Below the pieces are notes generated by a model. That model was not told the origin of the DNA. It did not search any database and saw nothing but the letters and a program-made list of their open reading frames with translations. Both the position numbers and the translations under genes were made by a program. A stretch of DNA of 5,361 nt from Candidatus Aerophobota bacterium (lineage in GTDB: Bacteria; Chlamydiota; Chlamydiia; Chlamydiales; GCA-2402025). This document shows, piece by piece, positions 1 through 5,361 of this stretch; the first letter of the stretch is position 1; each line of letters begins with the position of its first letter. The DNA lies in NCBI GenBank assembly GCA_002402025.1, contig NVUU01000053.1, positions 7,183 to 12,543 on the forward strand, in the 5' to 3' direction.

Positions 1-1500
1 TACTGTTTTAAATCCTGGAAAATTGAATAGTGGAAGCTTTGATGTGCCTTCGGGAAAAGTCTTTACAAGATCAAATGAATCCACAAAATAAGAATAACTA
101 CCATCGTCATTAAAAATTATTTCAGCAGACGCTACTAGCTCGGACTTGTGCGTATCAAACATATCCTCCATGACACTTACATCTTGCTCTATCCCAAGTT
201 CTGGTGTAGAAAGTCCTCTATCTAAAGTATCCTGAAAAGCTTTTATTTCGGAGTCATAGTAACTTGCAATATACATGTTCACTAAAGTCGCAAAGGAATT
301 AGTGCTTTTATCAAAAACAGTTTCTCCTCTTTGTTGCATATCAATCATTTGATTGTACCAACAAGCAGCCTCATTTAAATCAGATCTTGCTAGAAGAGGA
401 AGAAGCAATGACACAGTTTGACAATCCGATAAGAAGATTCTTGATACCTGATTATGTGTTAACTCCTTGCCAACAGCCATCGTCCAGTCATAGGGCCATA
501 ACATAAACATTGAAATAGGGGTTGCCGGCATCGACTGTAATTGAGTTGCAAGCTGCCATTTTGGAGTTGTTCTTGATCTGATGGAATTCGTTTTTGCCAA
601 TGTAGATCCATTTTGAATTGCGGCAGTTCGAAGGTATCCCGTATATGTTCCGCTTTGAGATATTAAAGACAAATTTGTCAATCTATCAAATTTATCAAGG
701 TTATAAGACATATCAAACTGAATTGGAGCACTTCCAAGTTCTGACTGCACGTAAATCAACCACTCTTGAATAAATGGTGGGTTATCTCCTTGAAAAACAA
801 ATTTAAACTTGGTCCCTGAAGGTAACTCTAAAATCACATTTGATGTAGGAAGAACAATTTCACTATCATCTACAAACAGCTTCGTTAAAATAGCACTACC
901 AAACGTTAGGCTAGGTGTCAGATCATCATAACGAACATCGTGATATCCGCTTATGGGGATACTCATATCCCTCATTAACTGTATTGGATTATTTTCATAG
1001 ATTACATTGCAGGTAACAAATGTGTCGGACTCTTCAATATCATATGTAACCTCACTCAGTGCTTCAGTAAAACTATACACCAAAAACTGCGGGTTTTGAA
1101 CCTGCTCAACAAATCTATTTGGCTCTATATTTTGAACTTGGTTTCCTGCGATCGTAAATCCAGAAAGTTCTAACCGTGGACCAAAAGGAACACGCCCAAC
1201 AGTAATAGCACTTTGACTCAGATTAAAGAGACCCACTCTGCATGGCAGTCGACCTCGTGCATATCCTCCAAAGTTGAGCTGAAGCGACTGATAATCGTTT
1301 GTTCTTAATATTTGTCCAATAGGATCTGAATCAAACCTACTCGTAGACTGTAAACTTGTATTTAAGTTTGTAACTGCTCCAAAATCTGTAATAGTGATTA
1401 GATTATTAAATGTAGCTCCATATCCCTTAAGGAACAATAAAAGACCGAGAAGAGTGGAAAAAAAAACCATTCTTCGAAAAAAAGGATGAGTCTTCTTCAT
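1..1500 (-). CDS. Large exported protein of unknown function, C-terminus beyond window
   Basis: An open frame runs from an ATG at 1500 down to base 1 with no stop, giving 500 residues and an incomplete C-terminus. The start is the first ATG after an in-frame TGA at 1524-1522; only a weak GGAAA lies upstream. The N-terminus has a basic segment (MKKTHPFFRR) followed by a hydrophobic core at about residues 11-24 and a possible cleavage after Gly-Tyr-Gly-Ala near residue 29, so export through Sec is inferred. The mature part looks beta-rich to about residue 300 (many alternating polar and hydrophobic stretches, Asn/Ser/Thr rich). It is followed by a more helical part at about 315-430 that includes MLWPYDWTMAVGKELTHNQ and WYNQMIDMQQRGE. 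There are only four cysteines (87, 164, 360, 380). I recognise no catalytic motif and no family. It may be a periplasmic or surface protein. It is transcribed divergently from the glycosyltransferase gene. An alternative start at Met11 would shorten the signal's basic region and is less likely. Confidence 0.85.
   Translation of the reverse strand, partial: MKKTHPFFRRMVFFSTLLGLLLFLKGYGATFNNLITITDFGAVTNLNTSLQSTSRFDSDPIGQILRTNDYQSLQLNFGGYARGRLPCRVGLFNLSQSAITVGRVPFGPRLELSGFTIAGNQVQNIEPNRFVEQVQNPQFLVYSFTEALSEVTYDIEESDTFVTCNVIYENNPIQLMRDMSIPISGYHDVRYDDLTPSLTFGSAILTKLFVDDSEIVLPTSNVILELPSGTKFKFVFQGDNPPFIQEWLIYVQSELGSAPIQFDMSYNLDKFDRLTNLSLISQSGTYTGYLRTAAIQNGSTLAKTNSIRSRTTPKWQLATQLQSMPATPISMFMLWPYDWTMAVGKELTHNQVSRIFLSDCQTVSLLLPLLARSDLNEAACWYNQMIDMQQRGETVFDKSTNSFATLVNMYIASYYDSEIKAFQDTLDRGLSTPELGIEQDVSVMEDMFDTHKSELVASAEIIFNDDGSYSYFVDSFDLVKTFPEGTSKLPLFNFPGFKTV
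1458..1483. repeat. Paired homopolymers A9 and A7 in signal-peptide codons
   Basis: On the plus strand, A9 (1458-1466) and A7 (1477-1483) lie 10 bases apart. In the minus-strand gene they are T9 and T7 encoding Phe residues within the first 15 codons. Loss or gain of one base in either would terminate or scramble the exported protein almost at once. Confidence 0.7.
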
Positions 1501-1513
1501 AGATTTCCAAGGG

Positions 1514-1531
1514 TTGAAAATTCAATTTGAA
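1514..1531. repeat. Alternating inverted repeat TTGAA-AA-TTCAA-T-TTGAA
   Basis: Three five-base arms alternate in orientation: TTGAA at 1514-1518, TTCAA at 1521-1525 and TTGAA at 1527-1531. The middle arm can pair with either neighbour. The element lies just upstream of the minus-strand start, in the probable leader of that gene. It could be an operator or a short alternative hairpin, but chance is a real explanation in AT-rich sequence. Confidence 0.35.
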
Positions 1532-1540
1532 GAAAGAGAA

Positions 1541-1567
1541 TGTATAAGAATTAAGTTATTGATTCAA
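1541..1567 (-). promoter_or_regulatory. Weak candidate sigma70-type promoter for the minus-strand exported-protein gene
   Basis: Read on the minus strand, TTGAAT (1567-1562) and TATACA (1546-1541) each match four of six consensus bases, with a 15-bp spacer that is shorter than ideal. Transcription would begin near 1534, leaving a leader of about 35 bases. Position and divergence fit, but matches of this quality are common in AT-rich DNA. Confidence 0.2.
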
Positions 1568-1579
1568 TCTTTTGATTGA
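1564..1579. repeat. Short inverted repeat TCAATC-TTTT-GATTGA in the divergent intergenic region
   Basis: Two perfect six-base arms (1564-1569 and 1574-1579) surround a four-base loop. It sits midway between the two divergent genes and partly overlaps the candidate minus-strand -35 box. The word TTGATT occurs twice here (1559 and 1572), and the related TTGATC lies at 1601. It has the geometry of a small operator; it is too AT-rich and lacks the position for a terminator. Confidence 0.3.
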
Positions 1580-1600
1580 TAACGAACAAAAAACTGCATT

Positions 1601-1629
1601 TTGATCATTTCTTACCACAGGATTATTCT
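1601..1629 (+). promoter_or_regulatory. Candidate sigma70-type promoter for the exported glycosyltransferase gene
   Basis: TTGATC (1601-1606) and TATTCT (1624-1629) are separated by exactly 17 bp, and each matches four of six consensus bases. The predicted start near 1636 would give a leader of about 17 bases to the ATG at 1653, or about 56 bases to the internal ATG at 1692. The spacing is ideal but the boxes are average, so this is an inference. Confidence 0.35.
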
Positions 1630-1652
1630 TGAAATGTATCAATTATTGCTAG

Positions 1653-2726
1653 ATGGTACGAGCTCTTAAAACAAAAATCGGGACTTGTCAAATGTTACTC
1701 CGAATAGTTCTCTGCTTCTTCTGTTTAACAAATTTTTCCTGTATATTCAGCGATAATTCAGCTAATATAGCATTCGTTTATATTGGAAACTCTCTTCCTG
1801 CACATGCCTACCGTACGATAAAACAGGCTCGTGTTTTTAATCCCGAGTCCCAAATTTTCTTAATCACATCACCAAGAATCTACTCTTCTCTATCTAAAAA
1901 AGATTCTTTTTTAAAAAAGACAAATCTTACTCTTGTACATACAAGGCAATTGACACCAACCAAAGAACACCAGATTTTTAAAAAAACAAATCAATTGAAC
2001 AATTCTTTTCGAAATGGTTTTTGGAGACTCGCAACCGAGCGATTCTTCTATCTTCTTGATTTTATGGAATCTCAAAATGTTAAAAATGTTTTTCATTTTG
2101 AAAGTGACGTAATGCTATACGCCAACGTATCTGAGCTATTATCTTGCATAAAAACCATCCCTTGTGACCTTTGCGCTACGCTTCAAACAAAAAACAATTG
2201 TGTTCCCGGGATTGTCTATATTAGAAACGCAAACGCTCTTCGTAACCTATGCACATTTATCAACAAAAAACACATAGATTACAAAGGTAGTCATCCACTT
2301 ATCGACTTAAATGATATGAATACACTTGCCGAATTCCACAGTGAACAAAAAGGGCTGTCCTTCGAACTTTTTCCCCTTCTCATGCCTGATTATGCTAAAA
2401 TATATAAGCGGAGAAATATAGATTTTCCACACAACAATACTACCCTATCTTTTCTTGAGACAAATTTTAACTTGTTCGATAACTATATTTTTGATGCCGC
2501 AGCTCTAGGGATATATTTGGACGGATATGACAGGAGAAACAACCCAGATTCTTCTGCTGGTGCTATACACTATAAAGCGTTGTTTAATCCTGCTCACTTT
2601 AATTTTTTTTGGAGGAAAGATTCGTTGGGACGAAAAGTTCCTTTTATACTATTCAATGACAAAACATATAGAATTGCAAACCTTCATTTTCACTCAAAAA
2701 ATGTTAAAAAATTTGAAAGTCTCTAA
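1653..2726 (+). CDS. Putative glycosyltransferase (GT-A-like) with an N-terminal export or anchor segment
   Basis: The frame encodes 357 residues. A hydrophobic stretch at about residues 15-31 (LLRIVLCFFCLTNFSC) follows basic residues and resembles a signal peptide or membrane anchor. The cysteine at 30 lacks a proper lipobox. The body has features I associate with GT-A-fold sugar transferases: an early strand-helix unit (FVYIGNSLPAHAYRTIKQA, 41-59), FWRLATERFFYLLDFM (123-138), the acidic FHFESDVMLY (147-156) whose Glu-Ser-Asp may be the metal and nucleotide-sugar site, PGIVYIRN (185-192), NDM (220-222), DAAALGIYLDGYD (281-293) and a terminal LHFHSKNVKKF (344-354). Donor and acceptor are unknown. 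The ATG at 1653 directly follows an in-frame TAG. Met14 at 1692 is an equally plausible start because GGGA lies eight bases upstream and it gives a more classical signal peptide (344 residues). The family assignment comes from motif memory, not a search. Confidence 0.8.
   Translation: MVRALKTKIGTCQMLLRIVLCFFCLTNFSCIFSDNSANIAFVYIGNSLPAHAYRTIKQARVFNPESQIFLITSPRIYSSLSKKDSFLKKTNLTLVHTRQLTPTKEHQIFKKTNQLNNSFRNGFWRLATERFFYLLDFMESQNVKNVFHFESDVMLYANVSELLSCIKTIPCDLCATLQTKNNCVPGIVYIRNANALRNLCTFINKKHIDYKGSHPLIDLNDMNTLAEFHSEQKGLSFELFPLLMPDYAKIYKRRNIDFPHNNTTLSFLETNFNLFDNYIFDAAALGIYLDGYDRRNNPDSSAGAIHYKALFNPAHFNFFWRKDSLGRKVPFILFNDKTYRIANLHFHSKNVKKFESL
1896..1920. repeat. AAAAAAGA repeated in forward, inverted and forward order
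   Basis: AAAAAAGA (1896-1903), its reverse complement TCTTTTTT (1905-1912) and AAAAAAGA again (1913-1920) sit almost edge to edge inside the exported glycosyltransferase gene. They encode a Lys-Lys-Asp-Ser-Phe-Leu-Lys-Lys stretch. Low sequence complexity makes this probably a by-product of base composition. Confidence 0.5.
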
Positions 2727-2826
2727 TGCTTTTATAAAAAAATTGAATAGCTATCAAGCCTCTTGTATCTATAACTTGCGATGGATTAAACTTCCCGTTT
2801 GATTTAATTAATTGTGTATCCAGCTA
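2727..2826. other. Intergenic gap before uvrB with a possible -10 box and inverted repeat
   Basis: No hairpin followed by a T-run is visible, so I see no terminator after the glycosyltransferase gene and read-through into uvrB is possible. TTTAAT at 2803-2808 matches a -10 box in five of six positions, but the nearest -35-like word, TTGCGA at 2776, is 21 bp away. An inverted repeat AAAC-N5-GTTT (2788-2800) lies just upstream of that -10. No recognisable LexA box (CTGT-N8-ACAG, GAAC-N4-GTTC or GTTC-N7-GTTC) is present. Confidence 0.4.
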
Positions 2827-4824
2827 ATGTTTAAATTGTGTGCTAATTTTGAACCTAAAGGCGACCAACCAAGTGCTATAGGCTCTCTTGTAAAAGGAAT
2901 CCAGGAGCATAAATCCGCTCAAGTTCTATTGGGTGTGACAGGCTCCGGAAAAACATTTACCATGGCAAATGTTATTCAGCAGATAAAAAAACCTACTCTA
3001 ATTCTTGCGCATAATAAAACTTTAGCTGCACAGCTCTATCAAGAATTCAAAGCTTTTTTTCCCGAAAACGCTGTGGAATATTTCGTCTCATATTATGACT
3101 ATTATCAACCTGAAGCTTACATAGCTCGAACTGACACATATATTGAAAAGGACTTGGCTATCAATGATCGGATCGACAAAATGCGTCTTTCGGCAACGCG
3201 ATCCCTTCTAGAACGTGATGATGTAATTATCGTATCTTCTGTATCTTGTATATACGGCCTTGGCCTTCCTGAGTACTTTGACCAAATGAAATTGACCTTA
3301 GACGTCGGCAAAGAGTATAGAAGAGATGATATTCTGTTACATCTTGTAGAAATGCACTATAAAAGAAACGATTACGATTTGGCTCGATCAAACTTTAGGG
3401 TTAGAGGAGACATTGTAGAAATCGTTCCCTCCTACGAAGACGAACGAGCTTTTCGTATTGAATTTTTTGGAGACGAAATTGAACGTATTAGTGAAATAGA
3501 TCCTTTGACAGGAAAGGTGTTTGAAAGATTAGATTCTGTGACTATTTTTCCTGGCTCTCATCACGTAACACCAGAAGATGTAAGAGAACAAGCTCAACTT
3601 TCGATTAATAAAGAGCTGAAACAAAGAGTTTCTTTTTTTGAAGAAGAAAACAAACTTGTAGAATCCCAGAGAATTTTTCAACGGACAAAGCACGATCTTG
3701 AAATGATGAAAGAAATCGGTTTTTGTAAAGGAGTTGAAAATTACTCTCGGCATTTTAGTTCAAGAGTGGCTGGAGATCCTGCGCCATGCTTGTTAAACTA
3801 CTTTCCTGAAGACTTCTTGATTTTTATAGATGAATCACACCAAACACTTCCTCAAATACACGCAATGTACAACGGTGATCGGGCTCGAAAAAATTCACTC
3901 ATCGATTTTGGATTTAGATTGCCCTCTGCTTATGATAATCGACCTTTGAAATTTGAAGAATTTTATAGGAAAATTCATCAAGTCATTTATGTATCTGCCA
4001 CCCCTACCATCTGGGAAGTTCAGGAAGCCAATGGAGAAGTAGTAAAACAAATTATCAGACCAACTGGTCTTCTTGATCCAGAAATAGAAGTAAAGTCCGC
4101 AGAATATCAAGTAGATGACTGTCTTGAACAAATACAAAAGGAAACAGAAAAAGGCGGGCGAGTTCTTGTAACAACCCTAACAAAAAGACTTTCTGAGGAG
4201 CTAAGTAAATATTTGGTAGAAATTGGTGTTAAGGCAAAATATTTACATTCAGACATTGATACTTTGGAAAGGGTACAAATTATAAAAGATCTCAGAAAGG
4301 GTATTTTTGATGTTCTTGTTGGAATCAATCTACTCAGAGAAGGATTAGATATACCAGAAGTAAGTCTAGTAGCAATACTAGATGCCGATAAAGAAGGTTT
4401 TTTGAGAAGTGAAACCGCTCTCATTCAAACATGTGGTAGAGCCTCTAGAAATATTGATGGGAGAGTTATTATGTACGCAAACAACAGGACTAAATCTATT
4501 AACAATACCATCAAGACCACTCTAGAAAGAAGAAAAATCCAAAAAGCACATAATGAACTCCACGGAATTAAACCTCGCTCAGTGAAGAAAGAGATCATGG
4601 AAGATTTGTCTGAAACATTCTTTGGCGCAACTGATGAAGAACGATTGGGCATTGAACATAAAGAAATTATGCTTTCCAAAGAACAGATCAAAAAAAACAT
4701 CAAATACTACGAAGATGCGATGCGAAATGCAGCTAAAGAAATGCGATTTGAAGACGCCGCAAAATTTAGAGATCATTTAAGACATTATAAAGATTTGGAA
4801 ATATTAGAGGATCGTCCGCTTTAA
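2827..4824 (+). CDS. uvrB: UvrABC excinuclease subunit B (damage-verifying helicase)
   Basis: UvrB receives DNA from UvrA, verifies the lesion with a limited helicase activity and recruits UvrC for dual incision in cytoplasmic nucleotide excision repair. The product has 665 residues, normal for the family. Visible motifs, in order, are: Walker A GVTGSGKT (36-43); the damage-probing beta-hairpin around YYDYYQPEAYIARTDTYIEK (89-108); the UvrA-interaction region after it; Walker B LIFIDESH (331-338); motif III VIYVSATP (386-393); motif V VGINLLREGLDIPE (498-511) then LDADKEGFLRS; motif VI QTCGRASRN (534-542); and a C-terminal UVR domain (about 625-655, EDAMRNAAKEMRFEDAAKFR) that binds UvrC. I chose the ATG at 2827 because MFKLCANFEPKGDQ matches the usual UvrB start; a TTG at 2812 would add five atypical residues. 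There is no clear ribosome-binding site. The Walker B variant DESHQT and flanking text resemble chlamydial UvrB. All key residues are intact. Confidence 0.98.
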   Translation: MFKLCANFEPKGDQPSAIGSLVKGIQEHKSAQVLLGVTGSGKTFTMANVIQQIKKPTLILAHNKTLAAQLYQEFKAFFPENAVEYFVSYYDYYQPEAYIARTDTYIEKDLAINDRIDKMRLSATRSLLERDDVIIVSSVSCIYGLGLPEYFDQMKLTLDVGKEYRRDDILLHLVEMHYKRNDYDLARSNFRVRGDIVEIVPSYEDERAFRIEFFGDEIERISEIDPLTGKVFERLDSVTIFPGSHHVTPEDVREQAQLSINKELKQRVSFFEEENKLVESQRIFQRTKHDLEMMKEIGFCKGVENYSRHFSSRVAGDPAPCLLNYFPEDFLIFIDESHQTLPQIHAMYNGDRARKNSLIDFGFRLPSAYDNRPLKFEEFYRKIHQVIYVSATPTIWEVQEANGEVVKQIIRPTGLLDPEIEVKSAEYQVDDCLEQIQKETEKGGRVLVTTLTKRLSEELSKYLVEIGVKAKYLHSDIDTLERVQIIKDLRKGIFDVLVGINLLREGLDIPEVSLVAILDADKEGFLRSETALIQTCGRASRNIDGRVIMYANNRTKSINNTIKTTLERRKIQKAHNELHGIKPRSVKKEIMEDLSETFFGATDEERLGIEHKEIMLSKEQIKKNIKYYEDAMRNAAKEMRFEDAAKFRDHLRHYKDLEILEDRPL

Positions 4825-4825
4825 T

Positions 4826-5361
4826 GTGAAAAAGAATAGATATACTGTGAAGAATCCTTTTCTATATTTCTATCTAAGAGCACTCGATTTTGTTTTCTTT
4901 TGGATTCCTCTATTAAAAAGTAATAGACAAAAGCCTCAAATTAAAAAAATTTTAGTTGTTCAGCTTGCCCACATTGGCGATCTAATTTTATCGACTTCTA
5001 TATTCCCCGTAATCAAAAAAAAATATCCTAGCGCCAAAATTGACATTCTAATTGGCAGTTGGTCGGGAGAAATTATACATAATCACCCTCTCGTTAATCA
5101 TATTTATTACCTCGATCACCCAAAGAATAATCGAAGAAATATACACCTAATAAAAAAGTTCGTAAAATTTCTTCTCCAATGGTTTTGCTTAACAAAGCTA
5201 TTAAAAAAAAATAATTACGACGTCTCAATAGACCTTAGTGTATATTATCCAAATAGCCATGTGTTAACGCACTTTGCAAAGATCCCAAAAACAATAGGTT
5301 ATGGAAACGGAGGAGCGTCTTCTTTTTTAACTAACGTTTTCAATTGGTCCTTCTGTGAAGA
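4826..5361 (+). CDS. Glycosyltransferase family 9 (heptosyltransferase-like), 3' end beyond window
   Basis: The first 178 residues are visible. GT9 enzymes transfer heptose or related sugars from nucleotide donors onto LPS core at the inner face of the cytoplasmic membrane. Residues 41-97 (KKILVVQLAHIGDLILSTSI, then FPVIKKKYPSAKIDILIG, HPLVNHIYYLD) match the family's N-terminal Rossmann unit. Asp52 in HIGD corresponds to the conserved Gly-Asp pair whose Asp is the proposed base in WaaC. Later YDVSIDLSVYY (131-141) and IPKTIGYG (153-160) fit the next strands. An N-terminal extension of about 40 residues with aromatic hydrophobics (PFLYFYLRALDFVFFWIPLL, 11-30) probably associates with the membrane. 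The start is GTG at 4826, one base after the uvrB stop; the frame is closed upstream by TAG at 4805. GTG at 4847 is an alternative. AGAGG at 4806-4810 is far for a ribosome-binding site. Heptose versus another sugar cannot be decided. It is likely co-transcribed with uvrB. Confidence 0.85.
   Translation, partial: MKKNRYTVKNPFLYFYLRALDFVFFWIPLLKSNRQKPQIKKILVVQLAHIGDLILSTSIFPVIKKKYPSAKIDILIGSWSGEIIHNHPLVNHIYYLDHPKNNRRNIHLIKKFVKFLLQWFCLTKLLKKNNYDVSIDLSVYYPNSHVLTHFAKIPKTIGYGNGGASSFLTNVFNWSFCE
5015..5211. repeat. Two A9 homopolymers in the GT9 gene
   Basis: A9 tracts at 5015-5023 and 5203-5211 lie 179 bases apart in the same coding frame, both encoding Lys-Lys runs. Tracts of this length are known sites of replication or transcriptional slippage in AT-rich genomes. 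Whether they slip here is unknown. Confidence 0.6.

Noticed and set aside
1653..1745. Lipoprotein signal ending at Cys30 of the glycosyltransferase
   Set aside because: The residues before the cysteine are Asn-Phe-Ser, which does not fit a lipobox (Leu-Ala/Ser-Gly/Ala before Cys).
1911..2096. Minus-strand 61-codon frame inside the glycosyltransferase gene
   Set aside because: Antisense shadow of a motif-bearing coding region with no support of its own.
19..2750. Shared 12-base word AAAATTGAATAG at 19-30 and 2739-2750
   Set aside because: One is within a coding region and the other intergenic, flanks differ completely, and such AT-rich words recur by chance.
2743..2757. Hairpin TTGAATAGCTATCAA as a terminator after the glycosyltransferase gene
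   Set aside because: Pairing is imperfect, AT-rich and short, and no T-run follows on the plus strand.
2527..2802. Separate 91-residue plus-strand gene overlapping the glycosyltransferase end
   Set aside because: Most of it overlaps the glycosyltransferase in another frame, the only non-overlapping part is 76 bases, and it has no ribosome-binding site or recognisable motif.
2804..2811. Perfect palindrome TTAATTAA upstream of uvrB
   Set aside because: Eight bases of pure A/T are expected by chance at this composition; it is better read as part of the possible -10 region.
2812..2826. TTG at 2812 as the uvrB start
   Set aside because: It adds Met-Cys-Ile-Gln-Leu, not seen in the family; the ATG at 2827 gives the usual MFKL...F.PKGDQ start.
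3117..4776. Several minus-strand open frames of 64-105 codons inside uvrB
   Set aside because: They lie wholly antisense to a strongly conserved gene, have Ser/Phe-rich shadow composition and no start signals.

Overview
This window comes from a low-GC, AT-rich bacterial chromosome. It holds four protein genes and no RNA gene, mobile element or CRISPR array that I can see. The GT9-type sugar transferase next to uvrB suggests a Gram-negative envelope carrying LPS or another surface glycan. Several UvrB segments, such as the DESHQT Walker B box, recall chlamydial UvrB from memory. A Chlamydiota-like or other host-associated lineage is therefore my leading guess, but it is weakly supported.

Layout, left to right. 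Positions 1500 down to 1 (minus strand) encode the first 500 residues of a large protein with an export signal; its end lies outside the window and I do not recognise its family. A 152-bp divergent intergenic region (1501-1652) carries candidate promoters for both directions and several short inverted repeats. Positions 1653-2726 (plus) encode a putative GT-A-type glycosyltransferase that unexpectedly begins with a signal-peptide-like segment. After a 100-bp gap comes uvrB (2827-4824), complete and with all helicase motifs intact. One base after its stop begins a 5'-partial view of a GT9 (heptosyltransferase-like) gene, which is cut by the window end at 5361.

How the genes fit together. UvrB is the damage-verification helicase of nucleotide excision repair and is the only gene whose function is certain. 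The genes on either side of it look like envelope or surface-glycan functions (an exported unknown protein, an exported or membrane-anchored glycosyltransferase, and an LPS-type transferase). uvrB and the GT9 gene are almost certainly co-transcribed and probably translationally coupled. None of the four starts has a strong Shine-Dalgarno sequence. Long A/T homopolymers (8-9 bases) lie inside all three envelope-type genes, so expression switching or transcriptional slippage is possible but unproven. I found no clear new multi-gene system. The most unusual items are the exported glycosyltransferase, the unknown exported protein with homopolymers in its signal-peptide codons, and the uvrB-GT9 junction.
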